Part shown: positions 1 to 8,183 of the stretch, piece after piece | Layout: each line of letters opens with the position of its first letter | Numbering within the stretch: the stretch's first letter is position 1 | NCBI GenBank assembly: GCA_002431965.1 | Contig: DJEW01000031.1 | Location: 12,882 to 37,963, forward strand | Reading direction: 5' to 3' | From: Clostridiales bacterium UBA5888 | GTDB lineage: Bacteria; Bacillota; Clostridia; Oscillospirales; Oscillospiraceae | Length of the DNA: 25,082 nt | Program-made: the position numbers and the translations under genes | The notes under the pieces: generated by a model | Told to the model about the DNA's origin: nothing | Databases searched by the model: none | Seen by the model: only the letters and a program-made list of their open reading frames with translations

Positions 1-678
1 CTCCACGCGGGCTGTGTGGAGCTGTACGTGAAGAAAAACGCGAAGCTGCGCTATTCGACCATTGAAAACTGGTCGAAGAATATGTATAACCTTAACACCA
101 AGCGTGCGCTTGTGGAGGAGAACGGCGTTGTCGAGTGGGTGTCCGGCTCGTTCGGGTCTCACGTGGGCTGCCTGTACCCCATGAGCATACTTCGCGGCGA
201 CAACTCCCGCATGGAGTTCACCGGTGTGACCTTCGCCGGAGCAGGGCAGAATCTTGATACGGGCGCGAAGGTGGTTCATGCCGGGCGCAACACAAGCTCC
301 TATATGAACACCCGCTCCATCAGCAAGAGCGGCGGCATATCCACATTCCGCAGCAGCGTGGTCGTGGAGAAGAACGCCAAGGGGGCGAAATCCTCCGTGT
401 CGTGCCAGTCGCTTATGCTCGATTCCATTTCCCGCTCGGATACCGTTCCGGCTATGGACATCCGCACGCGCGACGCCTCCGTCGGGCATGAGGCGAAGAT
501 AGGCAGCATCAGCAACGACGCTATATTCTATCTTATGAGCCGCGGCATGAGCGAGGAGGACGCGCGCGCCACCATCGTCAGCGGCTTTGCCGACAATGTC
601 TCCAAGGAGCTGCCGGTGGAATACGCGGTTGAGATGAACAACCTTATCCGCCTTGAGATGAAAGGCAGCATCGGCTGA
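1..678 (+). CDS. sufB: SufB, Fe-S cluster assembly scaffold subunit (C-terminal part, cut by window edge)
   Basis: The frame is open from the first base and ends with TGA at 676-678, so the N-terminal half lies outside the window. The visible 226 residues are the right-handed beta-helix and C-terminal helices of SufB. Recognisable stretches are ENWSKNMYNLNTKRA, the glycine-rich GVTFAGAGQNLDTGAKV, a HEAKIGSIS segment and the tail FYLMSRGMSEEDARATIVSGF typical of SufB/SufD. In the SUF pathway SufB pairs with SufD and SufC in a cytosolic complex where clusters are assembled and passed on. A strong Shine-Dalgarno site (GGAGGG, 681-686) for the next gene follows 3 bases after the stop, so the genes are co-transcribed. 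sufC is expected upstream but is not in view. Confidence 0.95.
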   Translation, partial: LHAGCVELYVKKNAKLRYSTIENWSKNMYNLNTKRALVEENGVVEWVSGSFGSHVGCLYPMSILRGDNSRMEFTGVTFAGAGQNLDTGAKVVHAGRNTSSYMNTRSISKSGGISTFRSSVVVEKNAKGAKSSVSCQSLMLDSISRSDTVPAMDIRTRDASVGHEAKIGSISNDAIFYLMSRGMSEEDARATIVSGFADNVSKELPVEYAVEMNNLIRLEMKGSIG

Positions 679-691
679 GAGGAGGGAGCGC

Positions 692-1612
692 ATGATGGAA
701 AAACTGGTCATAAATAAACTGCCCACAAGAACGTGGAATCGCCTTGGCGTGAATGAGGCGCTGATAGAGTGGGACGCGGCAAACGCTGAAAAGCTCCCGG
801 AGGAGCGCGTGAACGCTGCCGCAGATGAGAAAAAGACCGCGCATATCACGGTGCGCGGAGATAGCGAATATGCGGAGAAGACAGTGACGCTCACACTCGC
901 GCCCGGCGCGGAGCTGACGGTTTTTGAGGACATGGCGGCTTCGCATAAGCTCTCTGTGAAAACGGATGTTACTCTCGGCGTGAACGCAAAGCTGCGCCTT
1001 GTGCAGGTGCAGAGCGCCGGAGAGCAGGGCTTGGCGCGCAGTGCGATAACCGCCGACTGCGCCGAAGGCGCGGGGCTCGAGCTCGTGCAGATACTTCTTG
1101 GAGCGGGCGATGTGTACAGCGATTGTCTTGTTGAGCTTCGCGGCGACGACAGCGGCTTCAAGTCAGAGGTCGGCTATATCGGGCGCGGCGCTCAGAAGCT
1201 GGACGTCAATCTTGTCTGCAACCACTACGGAAAGCGCACCGAAAGCGAGATCTCTGCCAACGGCGCGCTCATGGACGCGGCGGAGAAGATTTTCCGCGGC
1301 ACGATAGATTTCAAGACCGGCTCGTCCGACTCTGTCGGCAATGAGAAAGAGACGGTGCTCATGCTCGGCGAGAATGCTGTCAACAAGACCGTTCCGCTCA
1401 TCCTCTGCGCGGAGGAAAACGTCGTGGGCAACCATGGCGCAACCATTGGCGAGCTGGACGCTGAAACGCTCTTTTACTTTGAGAGCCGCGGCATATCCCG
1501 CACCGAGGCTGAGAGCATTCTTGCCCGCTCCGCTGTCGAGCGCCTTGCTCGTACCGTCGGAGACGCGGCTGTGGAAGAGCGTATAATGACATTGCTCAAC
1601 GAGGAGGTCTGA
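692..1612 (+). CDS. sufD: SufD-like Fe-S cluster assembly protein
   Basis: This 306-residue protein belongs to the SufB/SufD family and is shorter than typical SufD (about 400-440 residues), as in many Clostridia. Its middle is beta-rich (beta-helix). The family C-terminal signature is clear: NHGATIGELDAETLFYFESRG followed by EAESILARSAVERL. The histidine of the NHGA motif lies where SufD has its conserved functional His, by family knowledge. The start is the first of two adjacent ATGs (692, 695), 5 bases after GGAGGG at 681-686. The gene lies between sufB (13-base gap) and sufS (2-base gap). It probably acts as the SufB partner in the SufBCD scaffold. Assignment as SufD rather than a second SufB rests on its length and its position after sufB. 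Confidence 0.9.
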   Translation: MMEKLVINKLPTRTWNRLGVNEALIEWDAANAEKLPEERVNAAADEKKTAHITVRGDSEYAEKTVTLTLAPGAELTVFEDMAASHKLSVKTDVTLGVNAKLRLVQVQSAGEQGLARSAITADCAEGAGLELVQILLGAGDVYSDCLVELRGDDSGFKSEVGYIGRGAQKLDVNLVCNHYGKRTESEISANGALMDAAEKIFRGTIDFKTGSSDSVGNEKETVLMLGENAVNKTVPLILCAEENVVGNHGATIGELDAETLFYFESRGISRTEAESILARSAVERLARTVGDAAVEERIMTLLNEEV

Positions 1613-1614
1613 AC

Positions 1615-2841
1615 ATGTCTGAACATATGGAATATAACTATAAGCTTGATTTCCCGCTGCTTGCGTCAATGGATGTGGCATACCTTGACAGTGCTGCCAC
1701 AGCGCAGCGCCCGGGATGCGTCATAGAGGCGGAGCGTGAATTCTACCTCAAGCATAACGCCAACCCCCTGCGCGGGCTCTATCCCTTGAGCATCGCGGCG
1801 ACGGATGCATACGAGACTGCGCGCGAGGCTGTCCGCCGCTTCATAAACGCCGCGAGCACCGAGGAGATAATCTTCACGCGCAACACCACCGAAAGCCTCA
1901 ATCTTGTCGCGTACAGCTATGGGCTGACAAACGTGCACGAGGGAGATGAGGTGCTGGTGTCAATTATGGAGCACCACAGCGACATACTCCCCTGGCAGAT
2001 GGTCTGCCGCGAGCGGGGCGCGAAGCTGAAATATATTGAATGCGCCCCTGACGGCAGCATCGACCTTGACAAAGTGGACGCGCTTATAACAGCGCGTACT
2101 AAGATCGTCGCCATTGCGCAGGTTTCCAATGTCCTTGGGCGCGAATACCCGGTGAAGAAAATCGCGGAGCTTGCCCATGCAAAGGGCGCAATCGTCGTCG
2201 TTGACGGCGCGCAGAGCACGCCGCATATGCCGGTGGATGTGCGCGATATAGACGCCGACTTCTTCGCCTTCTCCGGGCATAAGGTCTACGGTCCTATGGG
2301 CATCGGCGTGCTGTACGGCAAGCGTGCGCTGCTCGACGCGATGCCGCCGTTTCTTACCGGCGGCGAGATGATCGAATCCGTCACACGCGACGGCGCGACC
2401 TATGCCGAGCTACCGCACAAGTTTGAGGCGGGCACGGTCAATGCCGCCGGCGCGGCAGGGCTGAACGCTGCGCTTCATTATGTCGATACGGTCGGCTTCG
2501 ACGCAATACGTCAGCGCGAGCACGAGCTGACGCACTATGCGTTCGATGCGCTCTCTGCCATCGACCATGTCCACATTCTCGGCTCGCCGCTCTGGCAGGA
2601 GCATAATGGGATCCTCACGTTCACACTCGACGGCGTACACCCCCACGATATAAGCGAGATCCTCGCCTCCGACGGCGTGAATGTCCGCGCCGGGCATCAC
2701 TGCGCGCAGCCGCTGCTGACGCATCTGGGCATCAATGCCACCGTGCGCGCCAGCCTTGCTTTTTACAACACCACAGACGAGATAGACCGCCTGACGGCGA
2801 GCCTCGCATCGGTAAGGGAGCGTATGGGCTATGGAAAATAG
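1615..2841 (+). CDS. sufS: SufS, group II cysteine desulfurase
   Basis: This 408-residue PLP enzyme converts L-cysteine to L-alanine and leaves a persulfide for cluster assembly. Visible features are the N-terminal AYLDSAATAQRP, the EHHSDILPWQ segment carrying the PLP-stacking His, VDGAQSTPHMPVDV with the PLP Asp and Gln, and the Schiff-base lysine K223 in FSGHKVYGP. The catalytic cysteine is C363 in VRAGHHCAQP, the short RxGHHCA loop typical of group II (SufS) enzymes rather than IscS/NifS. The start follows GGAGG near 1602-1606 that overlaps the end of sufD. The gene overlaps sufU by 11 bases, which suggests translational coupling with the protein that accepts its persulfide. Confidence 0.96.
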   Translation: MSEHMEYNYKLDFPLLASMDVAYLDSAATAQRPGCVIEAEREFYLKHNANPLRGLYPLSIAATDAYETAREAVRRFINAASTEEIIFTRNTTESLNLVAYSYGLTNVHEGDEVLVSIMEHHSDILPWQMVCRERGAKLKYIECAPDGSIDLDKVDALITARTKIVAIAQVSNVLGREYPVKKIAELAHAKGAIVVVDGAQSTPHMPVDVRDIDADFFAFSGHKVYGPMGIGVLYGKRALLDAMPPFLTGGEMIESVTRDGATYAELPHKFEAGTVNAAGAAGLNAALHYVDTVGFDAIRQREHELTHYAFDALSAIDHVHILGSPLWQEHNGILTFTLDGVHPHDISEILASDGVNVRAGHHCAQPLLTHLGINATVRASLAFYNTTDEIDRLTASLASVRERMGYGK

Positions 2842-3253
2842 AAGCTTTTATAATGAAGTTCTGACCGAGCACAACGTCCACCCGGAATTCAAGCACGATC
2901 TGCCGGATGCGGACATCGTTCTCAACGGCGTCAACCCCAGCTGCGGCGATGATATTTGGCTCAAGCTCAAGCTGGATGGGGATAAGGTGGTTGACGGCGC
3001 GTTCGTCGGCGACGGCTGCGCCATATCGCAGGCGTCGGCGGACATCATGCTCGGCATGGTGATCGGGCGCACCCGCGCGCAGGCGCTGGAGCTTGCGGAC
3101 AAGTTCATGCGCATGATAAAGGGCGAGGCGACAGAGGAAGAGATAGAGAGCCTTGAGGAGGCATCCGCTCTCCGTGACATTTCCCATATGCCCGCGCGCG
3201 TCAAGTGCGCCGTCCTTGGCTGGCGCACGCTGAAAGAAGCGCTGGAAAAATAA
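2831..3253 (+). CDS. sufU: SufU, zinc-dependent sulfur-transfer protein
   Basis: This 140-residue protein is full length for SufU. It has the three conserved cysteines and the aspartate that bind zinc and take the persulfide from SufS: C38 and D40 in NPSCGDD, C63 in GDGCAIS, and C126 in RVKCAVLGW. The insert between the second and third cysteines (residues 70-120) distinguishes SufU from IscU. The start ATG lies inside the end of sufS. It is the last gene of the suf operon and is followed directly by a rho-independent terminator. The SufS/SufU pair with no IscU is the standard arrangement in Firmicutes. Confidence 0.95.
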   Translation: MENRSFYNEVLTEHNVHPEFKHDLPDADIVLNGVNPSCGDDIWLKLKLDGDKVVDGAFVGDGCAISQASADIMLGMVIGRTRAQALELADKFMRMIKGEATEEEIESLEEASALRDISHMPARVKCAVLGWRTLKEALEK

Positions 3254-3264
3254 GCAGTGTCAAC

Positions 3265-3304
3265 AAAAAGCTGTCCCTATGAATAACATGGGGGCAGCTT
3301 TTTT
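3265..3304. terminator. Bidirectional rho-independent terminator between sufU and cls
   Basis: The left arm AAAAAGCTGTCCC (3265-3277) pairs with GGGGCAGCTTTTTT (3291-3304), with one G-T wobble, around a 13-base loop. The A-tract before and T-tract after the stem allow termination in both directions, for sufU on + and cls (stop at 3323) on -. The arms closely match those of the terminator at 8184-8212. Confidence 0.9.
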
Positions 3305-3322
3305 GATAGCATTGCAGTGGAT

Positions 3323-4837
3323 TCAGCACAGCGGCGCAATTATGCGCAGTAACCCGTCCACGATCCACCGGCGCATGTACTTTTTGCGGTCGTAGGGCTT
3401 CTGCTCGGTGGATTTGGAAAGCGTCTGCATGAAGTCCTTTTTCATATCGTCCAGCAGCGACGCTTTGTAGAAGAGGGAGTTGTTCTCAAAGTGCAGGAAG
3501 AGGCTTCTGTAATCGAGGTTTACCGTGCCCACCGTGCCGATGACGTCGTCGGCGATGCACGCCTTGGCGTGGATGAAGCCTGGGTCATATTGATATATCT
3601 TCACCCCTGCCTCCAGCAGCGCCTGATAGTAGCTGTGCGACAGGCGGAAGATGATCTTCTTGTCTGGAATACCCGGCATTACAATGCGCACGTCTACGCC
3701 GCGCTGCGCCGCACGGATAAACGCCTCCTGCAATTCGTCGCCCGGCGTGAAGTAGGGCGTATAAAACCATACATAGTCTTTCGCCTGGGAGAGAATGTCG
3801 ATATAGAGGTTGTAGCTCACGGCGTTTGAACGGATGGGGGAGTCATAATAGGTCAGCACATAGCCGTCAGGCTCGCTGCCGAGGGGCGAAAGCTCTGCGG
3901 GCAGCTCAGACGTTATGGGTTCAGGCGTCCACTCTGCGAAAGCATTCCAGAATTCAAGGAACATGTCCGTGAACACCTTCGCGCTCTGCCCTGTGATGCG
4001 AAAGCCCGTGTCTTTCCAGTGTCCAAAGCGCACCTTGCGATTTATATACTCATCGGCAAGGTTTATCCCGCCCGTGTATGCAATGCGCCCATCTATGGCG
4101 AGAATTTTCTTGTGGTCACGGTAGTTCAGCGTGCCGCCCACGGCGAGCATGGGATTGAACGATATGCAGCGGATGCCCGCCTCTATAAGCTCGCGCCGGT
4201 CGCGCGCGGAGAATGTGGATATACTGCCGAGATCATCATATATCACGCGCACGTCCACCCCGTCTTGTACCTTCCGGCGCATGATGTCCAGCATCGCATC
4301 GAACATTTCACCGTGGTGGATGATAAAATACTCCACATAGATGAATTTTTCCGCACTCTCCAGGTCATGCAGCATATCCGGAAACATATCGTCGCCAAGG
4401 GGATAGTATTTCGCGCTCTCGTTTGCAAGCACGGGCGAGCCGGTCATTTTTCTGAGGTAAGCAAAGGTCTGCGCAAGGCGCGGCTCTTCGCTGCGTATTT
4501 TGCAGATCGCCGCATTGTCGTCGTGAGGTGCGGAGGGCGGCGCCGCGACGGCGAGCCTGCGCGCGAGCGGGTGCGCCGTGCGCTTGTTGCCGAACAGAAG
4601 GTACAACACCGCGCCCGCCAGCGGGAACGGCAGTATGACCAGCAGCCACAGCGTTTTGTACGCCGCCTCTTCCCGCTTTATAATAATGTACAGCACAAGA
4701 AATATGGAAAATATGGAGAGAATAAAGTTTATCACCGCCGCATACGGGGACATCCAGCGTATCAGCACCACCAGCAGCAGCGCCTGCACTGCAACTGCCG
4801 GCAGAACGGATATTATCCTGCGCACAGTCCTTCCCAT
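3323..4837 (-). CDS. cls: Cardiolipin synthase (phospholipase D superfamily)
   Basis: This 504-residue membrane enzyme condenses two phosphatidylglycerol molecules into cardiolipin and glycerol. Two N-terminal membrane segments (about 11-29 and 33-53) are followed by a third hydrophobic stretch (63-82) ending in LFGNKR, as in bacterial Cls. Both HKD motifs are intact: H242-K244-D249 followed by TGGINLADEY, and H423-K425-D430 followed by GTVNLDYRS. The C-terminus is hydrophobic. ATG at 4837 follows GGAG with an 8-base gap. A good promoter lies upstream (4869-4897). It is divergent from the glycolipid-like operon starting at 5067, so both units probably serve membrane lipid composition. Confidence 0.95.
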   Translation of the reverse strand: MGRTVRRIISVLPAVAVQALLLVVLIRWMSPYAAVINFILSIFSIFLVLYIIIKREEAAYKTLWLLVILPFPLAGAVLYLLFGNKRTAHPLARRLAVAAPPSAPHDDNAAICKIRSEEPRLAQTFAYLRKMTGSPVLANESAKYYPLGDDMFPDMLHDLESAEKFIYVEYFIIHHGEMFDAMLDIMRRKVQDGVDVRVIYDDLGSISTFSARDRRELIEAGIRCISFNPMLAVGGTLNYRDHKKILAIDGRIAYTGGINLADEYINRKVRFGHWKDTGFRITGQSAKVFTDMFLEFWNAFAEWTPEPITSELPAELSPLGSEPDGYVLTYYDSPIRSNAVSYNLYIDILSQAKDYVWFYTPYFTPGDELQEAFIRAAQRGVDVRIVMPGIPDKKIIFRLSHSYYQALLEAGVKIYQYDPGFIHAKACIADDVIGTVGTVNLDYRSLFLHFENNSLFYKASLLDDMKKDFMQTLSKSTEQKPYDRKKYMRRWIVDGLLRIIAPLC

Positions 4838-4868
4838 ATCAGTTTCTCCTCTCTGTCTGTTTTATTAT

Positions 4869-4897
4869 AGTATATCAAACACGCGCCGTTTATGCAA
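4869..4897 (-). promoter_or_regulatory. Sigma-A-like promoter of cls
   Basis: On the minus strand TTGCAT (4892-4897) and TATACT (4869-4874) are separated by 17 bases and lie just upstream of the cls ribosome binding site. An alternative -10, TATAAT, lies a few bases downstream but has no matching -35. Confidence 0.6.
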
Positions 4898-5012
4898 TGA
4901 GTGTTCTTGTCGATCAGAGGCAATGTTCAGAACTTAACAGCATTGTACAGCACGATAGTAAATGCCGCCTCAACTGAACTTCACGAAACGTTGAGATTGG
5001 GTTGATGTTGTG

Positions 5013-5041
5013 TTGCGAAAGCTCTGATAATCTGCTATAAT
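5013..5041 (+). promoter_or_regulatory. Sigma-A-like promoter of the lipid/aroD operon, extended -10
   Basis: TTGCGA (5013-5018), a 17-base spacer, and TATAAT (5036-5041) preceded directly by TGC, which forms an extended -10. It lies 25 bases before the ATG at 5067. A weak inverted repeat CTCAAC/GTTGAG (4969-4974 and 4990-4995) lies just upstream of the -35 and could be a protein site, but the arms are short. Nothing else is evident in the 229-base gap between cls and this operon. Confidence 0.7.
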
Positions 5042-5066
5042 ATAAACAAACAGCGAGGAAAGAAGA

Positions 5067-5558
5067 ATGAAAAAAAGCAAAATCACGGGGTTTTGGGCTT
5101 GCGCGCTGTATGCGGCGGTTTTGGGCGTTCTGTCGTTCACTGTCGGGCGCATCGTGCCGAAAAGCTGGTTTCACAGTGACCGCTTTCCCTTCAGATGCAG
5201 CGAGAAAGAGAAAAAGCTGTACGCGGCGCTGCGCGTGAAGGACTGGCAGAGCAAGGTGCCGGATATGAGCCGCCTTTTCAAGCGCATCATGCCTGCCAAG
5301 CGCATCAATGCCGATACGCTCTCCGATCTTCCGCGCATGCTGGAGGAGACCTGCGTTGCCGAAGCGACGCATGGCATTCTCTCCCTTCTGGGGCTGGGCT
5401 GCATGCGGCTGTGGAAGGGGATAGGCGGGGTGCTGTTTGCGGCGGCGTATATTCTCCTTGGCAACGTCCCCTTTATCATTATCCAGCGCTATAATCGCCC
5501 CCGGCTGCAAAAGCTCATGGAGCGCCGCCGCCGTCATGAGACGGGAGAGACAAAATGA
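5067..5558 (+). CDS. CrtO-like acyltransferase (glycosyl-4,4'-diaponeurosporenoate acyltransferase family)
   Basis: This 163-residue protein has one N-terminal membrane segment (about 8-29) and a second hydrophobic segment (about 119-138). Family features are FPF (40-42), the KDWQSKVPD segment (58-66), an ExxxxAExxH segment (94-102) and the C-terminal NVPFIIIQRYNRPRL (133-147). The founding member, staphylococcal CrtO, adds a fatty acyl chain to the glucose of a carotenoid glycoside. No carotenoid genes are visible here, so the acceptor is probably another membrane glycolipid. The stop codon overlaps the start of a diacylglycerol glycosyltransferase (ATGA at 5555-5558), which supports acylation of a sugar headgroup. 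The start has AGGAA about 7 bases upstream. The family assignment is from recalled motifs; the substrate is inferred. Confidence 0.75.
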   Translation: MKKSKITGFWACALYAAVLGVLSFTVGRIVPKSWFHSDRFPFRCSEKEKKLYAALRVKDWQSKVPDMSRLFKRIMPAKRINADTLSDLPRMLEETCVAEATHGILSLLGLGCMRLWKGIGGVLFAAAYILLGNVPFIIIQRYNRPRLQKLMERRRRHETGETK

Positions 5559-6700
5559 ACAATGTTCTCCTTCTCAGCTGCAACACCGGCGCGGGGCATA
5601 ACTCCTGCGCCCGCGCGATAAAAGAGTGCTTCGAGGCGCAGGGAGTGCAGTGCGAAATCGTTGATTCTCTGCTTTTTATCTCTGAAAAGACCTCAAAATT
5701 CATCTGCAACTGGCATGTGCGCATCTACCGTCATCTGCCGCGTCTGTTCAGAAGCGGGTATAGGGAAGTCGAAAGCCACGCCTCCCCATTCCAGAAGGAC
5801 AGCGTCATATATCAGTATCTCACCTCCGGGTCGGAGCGTATGTTTGACTACATCAGCTCCCGTGGATTTGACGCCGTCATATGCACGCATATTTTCCCTG
5901 CGCTCGCGCTCACGGATATGCTCGAAAAGCATCCGATGGCGTTGAAAACCGCCTTTGTCGGCACGGACTACACCTGTTCGCCCGGCACTGCGGATTCTGA
6001 TCTTGATTATTACTTCATCCCTGACGCTTCGCTCACAGAGGAGTTTGCTGCCTGCGGAGTGCCGGAAGAGCGCCTGGTTTCCAGCGGCATGCCCATTCGG
6101 TCGGATTTCTATATCGCGGGCGACCGCGCGTCGGCAAAGCGCCGCATCGGCATGCCTCAGGAGCACAGGCATATTCTCATGATGTGCGGCAGTATGGGCT
6201 GCGGTCCTATTATTGAACTGGCGCAGCAGCTTGCCGCAATGCTTTCACCGGATGAGGAGCTGACCATCATATGCGGAACAAATGAAAAACTGTATGAAAA
6301 GCTTCAGCTTGAGTATCTCACGAACGCCAATATCCATGTAGAGGCGTTGGTGGAGGATATGCCGACATATATGCGTTCTGCCGATATTTACATGACCAAA
6401 CCCGGCGGGCTCAGCACTACGGAGGCCGCCGCCATGGGGCTGCCGATGGTGCTGATAGATGCCGTTGCCGGATGTGAGGAGCATAATCTGGAATTTTTCA
6501 CCGAGCTTGGCGGCGCGCTGACGGCGGATACGCCCGAGACTCTTGCTGCGGCGGCGATCACACTGCTGCATGACGGGGCGCGGCTTGACGCTATGCGCTG
6601 TGCGCTTGACCAAAACAGAGACTGCACCCCTGCGGAGTGCATATATAAAGTGCTGAATGGAAATGAACAGGACAGATTTTCACAACTTCACATTGGATAA
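5555..6700 (+). CDS. Processive diacylglycerol glycosyltransferase (MGDG synthase/UgtP family, GT28)
   Basis: This 381-residue GT-B enzyme is the length of UgtP-type glucosyltransferases, which move sugar from a UDP-sugar to diacylglycerol to make mono- and diglycosyl-diacylglycerol. The N-terminal MGDG-synthase domain opens with LLLSCNTGAGHNSCARAI (His15 is the conserved acceptor-site residue of the family) and has the FxCNWHVRIYR stretch. The C-terminal GT28 domain contains a GSMGCG turn (about 213-218) and the nucleotide-sugar site KPGGLSTTEA (282-291). No signal peptide is present; the family is peripheral to the cytoplasmic membrane. It overlaps the acyltransferase gene by 4 bases and the PAP2 gene by 44 bases. 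Confidence 0.9.
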   Translation: MNNVLLLSCNTGAGHNSCARAIKECFEAQGVQCEIVDSLLFISEKTSKFICNWHVRIYRHLPRLFRSGYREVESHASPFQKDSVIYQYLTSGSERMFDYISSRGFDAVICTHIFPALALTDMLEKHPMALKTAFVGTDYTCSPGTADSDLDYYFIPDASLTEEFAACGVPEERLVSSGMPIRSDFYIAGDRASAKRRIGMPQEHRHILMMCGSMGCGPIIELAQQLAAMLSPDEELTIICGTNEKLYEKLQLEYLTNANIHVEALVEDMPTYMRSADIYMTKPGGLSTTEAAAMGLPMVLIDAVAGCEEHNLEFFTELGGALTADTPETLAAAAITLLHDGARLDAMRCALDQNRDCTPAECIYKVLNGNEQDRFSQLHIG

Positions 6701-7364
6701 GCTGAATACAGAGAAGTACAGTCATTTAAAGCTTTTGCTGTTCTGGCCTGTGTATGGGCTGCTGTTTGGTTTTGTGGAGCGGGTGTACGATCCGGGCGGG
6801 TACATCGTGATGCACTGCCGGCTTGACGATGCTATCCCGTTTTGCGAGTATTTCCTCATCCCGTACCTTTTCTGGTTTGTGTATCTCATTGGGACGCTTG
6901 CCTATACGCTCTTTTGCGACAGGGACGGGTTCAGGCGCATGATGCGCTTTATCATACTTACATATTCCGTGACGATACTCATATACTTTCTCTTCCCGAC
7001 CTGCCAGCATCTGCGCCCGGCGCACTTCGCACATGATAATATGCTCACGCGCTTTGTCGCGTATTTCTATCGTTTTGACACGGACACCAACGTCTGCCCG
7101 TCGCTGCATGTCATCGGTTCTTTTGCTGCATGCTTCGCGCTTTGGAATACGGAGCGGTTTTCATCAATGATCTGGCATGCAGTGAACGTGCTGTGCTGCA
7201 CGCTCATCTGCGTGTCAACGGTGTTTATGAAGCAGCACTCCGTCCTTGATATTGCGGCGGCTCTGCCGCTGTGCCTTGCGGGTTATGTGCTGTGCTATCT
7301 GCCAAATCTGCCGAGGTGTGTGAAAATCACATCATCTGCAAGAGTGAAGGATGACGGAATATGA
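6657..7364 (+). CDS. PAP2-superfamily membrane phosphatase/phosphotransferase (Aur1-like)
   Basis: This 235-residue protein has about six membrane segments (near 25-42, 62-85, 95-113, 150-162, 172-190, 198-215). The PAP2 motifs fit the Aur1/inositol-phosphorylceramide-synthase-like branch: FPTCQHLRP (113-121), DTDTNVCPSLHV (141-152, catalytic His151) and STVFMKQHSVLD (187-198, His194 and Asp198). Family members remove or transfer phosphate-linked lipid headgroups on the outer membrane face. Here it could supply diacylglycerol for the preceding glycosyltransferase. ATG at 6657 lies 44 bases inside the preceding gene; an ATG at 6663 is also possible. Its stop overlaps aroD by 4 bases (7361-7364). 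Confidence 0.85.
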   Translation: MEMNRTDFHNFTLDKLNTEKYSHLKLLLFWPVYGLLFGFVERVYDPGGYIVMHCRLDDAIPFCEYFLIPYLFWFVYLIGTLAYTLFCDRDGFRRMMRFIILTYSVTILIYFLFPTCQHLRPAHFAHDNMLTRFVAYFYRFDTDTNVCPSLHVIGSFAACFALWNTERFSSMIWHAVNVLCCTLICVSTVFMKQHSVLDIAAALPLCLAGYVLCYLPNLPRCVKITSSARVKDDGI

Positions 7365-8128
7365 AAACCATAAATATGCGCGGCGTGACGTTCGGCGAGG
7401 GGAGAATGAAAATAATCTGCCCGGTGGCCGCCCCTACAGTTGAAGCCGCTCTTGAAACCATAGAGCTTGCAAAAAGACTGCACGTGGATGCCGTAGAATA
7501 CCGTGCCGACCGGAGCGTTAATGCCCATGACACTGACAAGCTCATGTGCGATCTGCGCCGTGTGCGCGATTGCCTTGGCAACCGACCGCTGATGTTCACA
7601 TTCAGGTCCGTGCCGGAGGGCGGGCATGCCGAGCTTTTGCAGAATGATTATATTGCCCTTGTGCGCGCGGCGATCAGCTCCGGCTGTGCGGATATGATCG
7701 ACATTGAGCACCGCATTGCTGATGCCGCAGCGAAGGAGCTTATTGATCACGCCCGCGCGTCAGGCGTGATTTCGATTTACTCCTACCACAATTTCAATGA
7801 AACGCCGGATGCCGGCTGCCTGTGTGATTTCATCGCGCACGCCCGCCGTCTGGGTGCGGATATACCCAAGTGCGCCGTTATGGCGCGTGACAGGGGAGAC
7901 CTTTTAACGCTCCTCGCGGCGACGGAGCGCATGACGCGCGGTGAGGACGACACCCCGGTGCTCACCGTGGCGATGGGCACGGACGGAGTGCTCAGCCGCC
8001 TTGCAGGGGAGTTTTTCGGCTCATGCATGACGTTTTGCACGGTCAATGCGTCCAGCGCCCCGGGACAAATCGACTGCGAGCGTGCGTATGCAGCCGTCAG
8101 TGCGCTGCATGAGTGTATAAAAGCATAG
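7361..8128 (+). CDS. aroD: Type I 3-dehydroquinate dehydratase
   Basis: This 255-residue protein is full length for the type I enzyme, which dehydrates 3-dehydroquinate to 3-dehydroshikimate in the shikimate pathway through a lysine imine. All key residues are present, and their numbering matches that of the enteric enzyme: E46 in AVEYRAD, R82 and E86 in FTFRSVPEGG, H143 in SYHNFNETP, Schiff-base K170, R213 in LSRLAG and Q236 in SSAPGQI. The N-terminal INMRGVTFGEG matches the family, so the upstream ATG at 7361, not Met16, is the start. It is translationally coupled to the PAP2 gene although its pathway is unrelated. A palindromic repeat begins on its stop codon. Confidence 0.93.
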   Translation: MKTINMRGVTFGEGRMKIICPVAAPTVEAALETIELAKRLHVDAVEYRADRSVNAHDTDKLMCDLRRVRDCLGNRPLMFTFRSVPEGGHAELLQNDYIALVRAAISSGCADMIDIEHRIADAAAKELIDHARASGVISIYSYHNFNETPDAGCLCDFIAHARRLGADIPKCAVMARDRGDLLTLLAATERMTRGEDDTPVLTVAMGTDGVLSRLAGEFFGSCMTFCTVNASSAPGQIDCERAYAAVSALHECIKA

Positions 8129-8177
8129 GGCAGCAGCGCTTAATACGCCTGCTTTACCCGGCGCATTAGCGCTGCTG
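8128..8177. repeat. Dispersed palindromic repeat, copy 1
   Basis: The arms CAGCAGCGCTTAATACGCC (8131-8149) and GGCGCATTAGCGCTGCTG (8160-8177) pair with one wobble and one bulge around a 10-base loop. The element begins at the last base of the aroD stop codon. It shares AATACGCCTGC on the left and CGCATTA followed by GCGCTGC on the right with copy 2 at 9923-9981. There is no T-tract, and a separate terminator follows, so it is not simply the terminator. Confidence 0.75.
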
Positions 8178-8183
8178 ACATAG

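Noticed and set aside
4019..4870. A 283-residue open frame on + antisense to cls
   Set aside because: It covers the conserved HKD-bearing cls gene and the cls promoter. The translation is Arg/His-rich with no recognisable motif.
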